Assembly: GCA_014706295.1 (NCBI GenBank)
Contig: JACSVZ010000022.1
Location: forward strand, 13,782,830-13,846,829
Reading direction: 5' to 3'
Source: Lycocorax pyrrhopterus obiensis
Lineage: Eukaryota > Chordata > Aves > Passeriformes > Paradisaeidae
Length of the DNA: 64,000 nucleotides
Shown: positions 61,733 through 64,000 of the stretch, piece by piece
How the letters are laid out: every line of letters starts with the position of its first letter
Position numbering within the stretch: the first letter of the stretch is position 1
The notes under the pieces: model-generated
What the model saw: the letters and a program-made list of their open reading frames with translations, nothing else
Told to the model about the DNA's origin: nothing
Database searches by the model: none
Made by a program: the position numbers and the translations under genes

Positions 61733-61744
61733 CCTTGGGCTCAC
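61677..61744 (-). CDS. Candidate upstream exon, minus strand, phase-matched
   Basis: On the minus strand an acceptor-like TTTTGCATATTTTAG (AG at 61746-61745) precedes 68 bases ending AGGCTGAG before donor GTAGGA (GT at 61676-61675). After two bases the frame is open for 22 codons (EPKALALHCCRGSCLLRCAQ plus AE) and ends on a codon boundary. That fits the first codon of 61256-61429 across a 247-base intron. The same acceptor AG followed by GTGAGC also makes a good donor, so an alternative reading is that 61745 ends an exon coming from the LTR upstream. The peptide is Cys/Leu-rich and unrecognised. Confidence 0.25.
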
Positions 61745-61901
61745 CTAAAATATGCAAAACACCTCTCAGAACAGATAGAAAATGGACTGAAATTTCTACG
61801 TAAGTGTGTGGAAATTTGGTTAAGTAGTGGTTCTTCCCTTGATGCCTTATCAGGCCTCCTAGACACAGAGACCAGACAGAGTAAAGGAACAAAAGTAGGT
61901 A

Positions 61902-61907
61902 TTTATT
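61902..61907 (-). terminator. LTR polyadenylation signal
   Basis: AATAAA on the minus strand, about 90 bases downstream of the LTR TATA box, as expected for the end of R in a simple retroviral LTR. In the solo LTR it could terminate LTR-initiated transcripts early. Confidence 0.6.
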
Positions 61908-61995
61908 TGAAGGGCCTTCAAGGTACACCCTGGGGAGCCAGAGGCTATTGCCAAGATGGACCCCAAGATGGACGTCAGGTCACGAGTTCTTCACA

Positions 61996-62003
61996 CTTTT
62001 ATA
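61996..62003 (-). promoter_or_regulatory. LTR TATA box
   Basis: TATAAAAG on the minus strand, with an octamer-type motif (minus ATATGCAAATG, near 62032-62022) about 20 bases upstream. Two CCATCTTGG (YY1-like) repeats lie downstream, between 61969 and 61949. Transcription would start about 25-30 bases downstream, near 61970, and run towards lower coordinates, into the minus-strand candidate exons. Confidence 0.6.
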
Positions 62004-62280
62004 GGTTTGGTTCATTTGCATATCAGGGTCAATTCTCCAATTAAAATCCCAGTTAAATGATGTAATTCCCCTTAGCTACCCCCCCTTCAGAGACTCCTTG
62101 GTTTACACCCCTTGGGCTCAGGATGGTCCAGGTGTCCTTGAAGAGCAGTCCGGAGAGGCTTTGTTGTGTCTAACAGGCATGAGAGAGCAGAAAGTAACAG
62201 GCTACAAGAAGCTTCAAAGTTGCACACTAAGCAGTACAGAGTTTAAAAAATATAAAAGTTAAAACCTAAGGCATCACCCT

Positions 62281-62697
62281 CAGCTGTCCTACATGGTCAT
62301 GAAGGTGTTTTAATAAATAGAGGTTCAGGGAATCTCAAAGGCACGTGGTATTTTGCTAAAGGTTCCGGAGATATGCTCTGATCAAACCCTGATTAAGATC
62401 AAAAGCTAAAAGTAGTGAAGCAGTTGAATGTGTTGATATTTAGCAAAATAAAACCTGTTTACATTTCTGATAATCATCTCAGTAAACCAAAGCAAGGAAA
62501 AGAGATTATAAAGGCACCTCAAAATTTTTTTACCAAGAAAAACTTTGTGGTCAATTCTCAGAAAATGTGCTTTGTGGGGGTTCAACAAACCCTTAAGTGA
62601 CAAATACTAGAAGAACCCTGTCAGGAGTAGCTGGATTTTAATAATGTATTTAGTATTCTATAATACTCCAGACAGAGCTATCATTTTGCATCCTTAG
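62281..62697. other. Spacer between LTR and plus-strand frame
   Basis: AT-rich sequence without recognised features. A short open frame at 62415-62600 has no recognisable content. Confidence 0.4.
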
Positions 62698-62717
62698 AAA
62701 CTGCACTGTTCTCTCAG

Positions 62718-63288
62718 CGAGACAGAGAACAATACAGAAATAACAGTGAGAGGGATTCTTGACAAACTGCTACCAAAGAGGTTATGCAAATGCCCAGTGT
62801 GCTGCATGCAGCTCCTTTTCTCACAGCAAAATGGTGTCTCGGTGCCAAAAGGAGCTAGGCATGACCTCTCTGATGGGTGGGACAGGACAAAGGCATTCCA
62901 ATCAAAAGGCAGAAATGCTGAAGTTCGACTAAAAGCAAAACAAATTCAAGAAAGGAATCCTAGTCGGTCCATTGTGCTTCGAATTTCACTCCAGCGGGAG
63001 ATTAGAAGCTGAAAATGTGCTTCAAATGACTACACAGAAAACTTTGCAACTGTTCTACAAGTGGGACTTGCCTGTAAGCAAAAAGATACAGATTTGCCCA
63101 CCTTGCTTAGAGCCAGTGAACCTAGAATTAATAATATGACTTTTCTTACTTCAGAGAGCTTCGATTCAGATAGCTGGCAACAAAAAATTAAACAAGTGAA
63201 ACTAAGAAGTAAAAACAGTTCAAGGTCAAAAGATTTTACAAGTGATGAGCTGACACTGGAGTTATGTATATTGATCAGCATCTCATGA
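62718..63288 (+). pseudogene. Possible decayed coding exon: about 190 codons with one internal TGA
   Basis: A good acceptor (CTGCACTGTTCTCTCAG, AG at 62716-62717) opens a frame, after one base, that stays open from 62719 to a TGA at 63010-63012. It then continues in the same frame to a second TGA at 63286-63288; upstream the frame is open to 62698. Such length with one stop is unusual in this AT-rich DNA. The first part has a CKCPVCC cysteine cluster (about residues 21-27 of the exon) and a basic tail (KAKQIQERNPSRSIVLRIS). The second part is rich in Ser/Lys/Asp (SFDSDSWQQKIKQVKLRSKN). The protein is not recognised. It may be a decaying gene, a terminal exon ending at the first TGA, or chance. 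Confidence 0.35.
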
Positions 63289-64000
63289 ACAAAGGATTTA
63301 GGCTGGATCTATACTTTATTGCAAACCTTTCTTTCAAACTATTAGATTTTTGTGTTTATAGACCAGATTTGTAATTTAAGGGAAGGATTTAGGAGCCTAA
63401 AGGATGTAAGCACTCAGCTGTTTATGAAGTTCAATGGCATTTGAGTGTCTGAGTCCCTCAGGCTCTAGTCTGAATTCGTAACTTTATTGACAATAGTTTT
63501 TCAGCTCAGGAAGCACAAAATGGTTGCCCTTTACGATAACAGAATATTTGTTTCGTGGCCATAACAATAACCTAGTCTGACTTCCAGGGACTATTTTGAG
63601 GTCAAAATCAAGATAATTGACAAAATTTACCCCAATGGAAAATTCAGCTCTGTGGATATGGGAATGGTGACTTTACTATAGATTTACAATCACAGGTCTC
63701 TGCATGAAAGATAATATCACCTGCTCCAGCTTCTCACACCCAAAAAAGCTTTTTACTCTTGTCTGCTCCCTGACCAAATCTCGTCAGCAGACCTTCAGCC
63801 CAGGCCAGAAATGCTTCCTCAGCATCTCTAACCTGGGCCTCATCCAAGGCTTTATTCCCAGCTCCCTCTCCCCAGGAGCTGGTTTGATTCCAGAAACCAC
63901 CCCAGCCCATCATCTCAGTGCTGCTGTCCAGCTGTGAGAGCCTAAATTACACCTCAGGAGATAAACCCAAGGGCTGGGCGTGATGGGGATGGATCTGCAG
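63289..64000. other. Spacer to window end
   Basis: No gene or repeat recognised. A short open frame at 63704-63937 lacks recognisable motifs, and the last 300 bases are somewhat GC-richer. A feature may continue beyond the window. Confidence 0.4.

Larger units (their letters stand above)
61840..62276 (-). mobile_element. Solo ERV1-type LTR, antisense, with 4-bp target duplication
   Basis: The element is 437 bp and runs from TGATGCCTTA (61840-61849) to its exact reverse complement TAAGGCATCA (62267-62276), giving canonical TG...CA ends. It is flanked by CCCT on both sides (61836-61839 and 62277-62280). A 4-bp duplication is the known hallmark of gammaretrovirus-like (class I, ERV1) integration. 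Orientation comes from the minus-strand TATA box TATAAAAG (62003-61996) and AATAAA (61907-61902). An octamer-type ATTTGCAT lies just upstream of the TATA box. No internal viral genes remain, so it formed by LTR-LTR recombination. The intact termini suggest a fairly young insertion. Confidence 0.88.

Noticed and set aside
1..64000. tRNA, 5S, U6 or other structured RNA genes, CRISPR arrays, operons
   Set aside because: No B-box/T-arm words, snRNA signatures or regularly spaced repeats were seen. The sequence is eukaryotic, so bacterial features are not expected.

Overview
The window looks like vertebrate nuclear DNA, most likely from a bird and probably a songbird. It is AT-leaning, CpG-poor and without compact gene arrangement; the longest open frame is under 200 codons. 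The interspersed repeats point the same way: an eroded 3' end of a CR1 LINE (about 1930-2235, antisense), an old tRNA-derived MIR-type SINE (about 32774-32894, antisense), and two solo endogenous-retrovirus LTRs. The LTR at 48214-48610 has the start and end wording of an LTR that is very common in avian, especially passerine, genomes. The one at 61840-62276 is antisense, with perfect 10-bp inverted termini and a 4-bp target duplication.

No protein-coding gene could be recognised with confidence. From 1 to about 60.9 kb the window reads as intergenic or deep intronic DNA: AT-rich spacer, a few short tandem repeats, pyrimidine tracts, one very strong G-quadruplex motif (21961-21983), a perfect 12-bp inverted repeat (18844-18887), and isolated pairs of good splice signals. 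The best of those pairs are listed as low-confidence exon candidates: 268-409 with 6148-6205 on +, 16165-16244 on -, 24371-24477 on -, 28259-28370 on -, and 29283-29375 on +. The two 5'-most + candidates share a reading phase, but pseudo-exons of this quality are expected by chance in 64 kb.

The last 3 kb (about 60.96-63.29 kb) differ. CpG dinucleotides cluster there (13 counted between 61516 and 61732). There is an RFX-type X-box at 61051-61063 and a compound hairpin at 61128-61173. On the minus strand, two candidate exons (61677-61744 and 61256-61429) have matching splice phase, and the second ends in a stop codon embedded in an AATAAA signal. On the plus strand, 62698-63288 is one reading frame of about 196 codons broken by a single TGA and preceded by a good splice acceptor. 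The antisense LTR lies between these two units and its own promoter points towards the minus-strand exons. This is the best place in the window to look for an undescribed or decaying gene, possibly with an LTR-derived alternative promoter. None of the encoded peptides was recognised, so no function is proposed.
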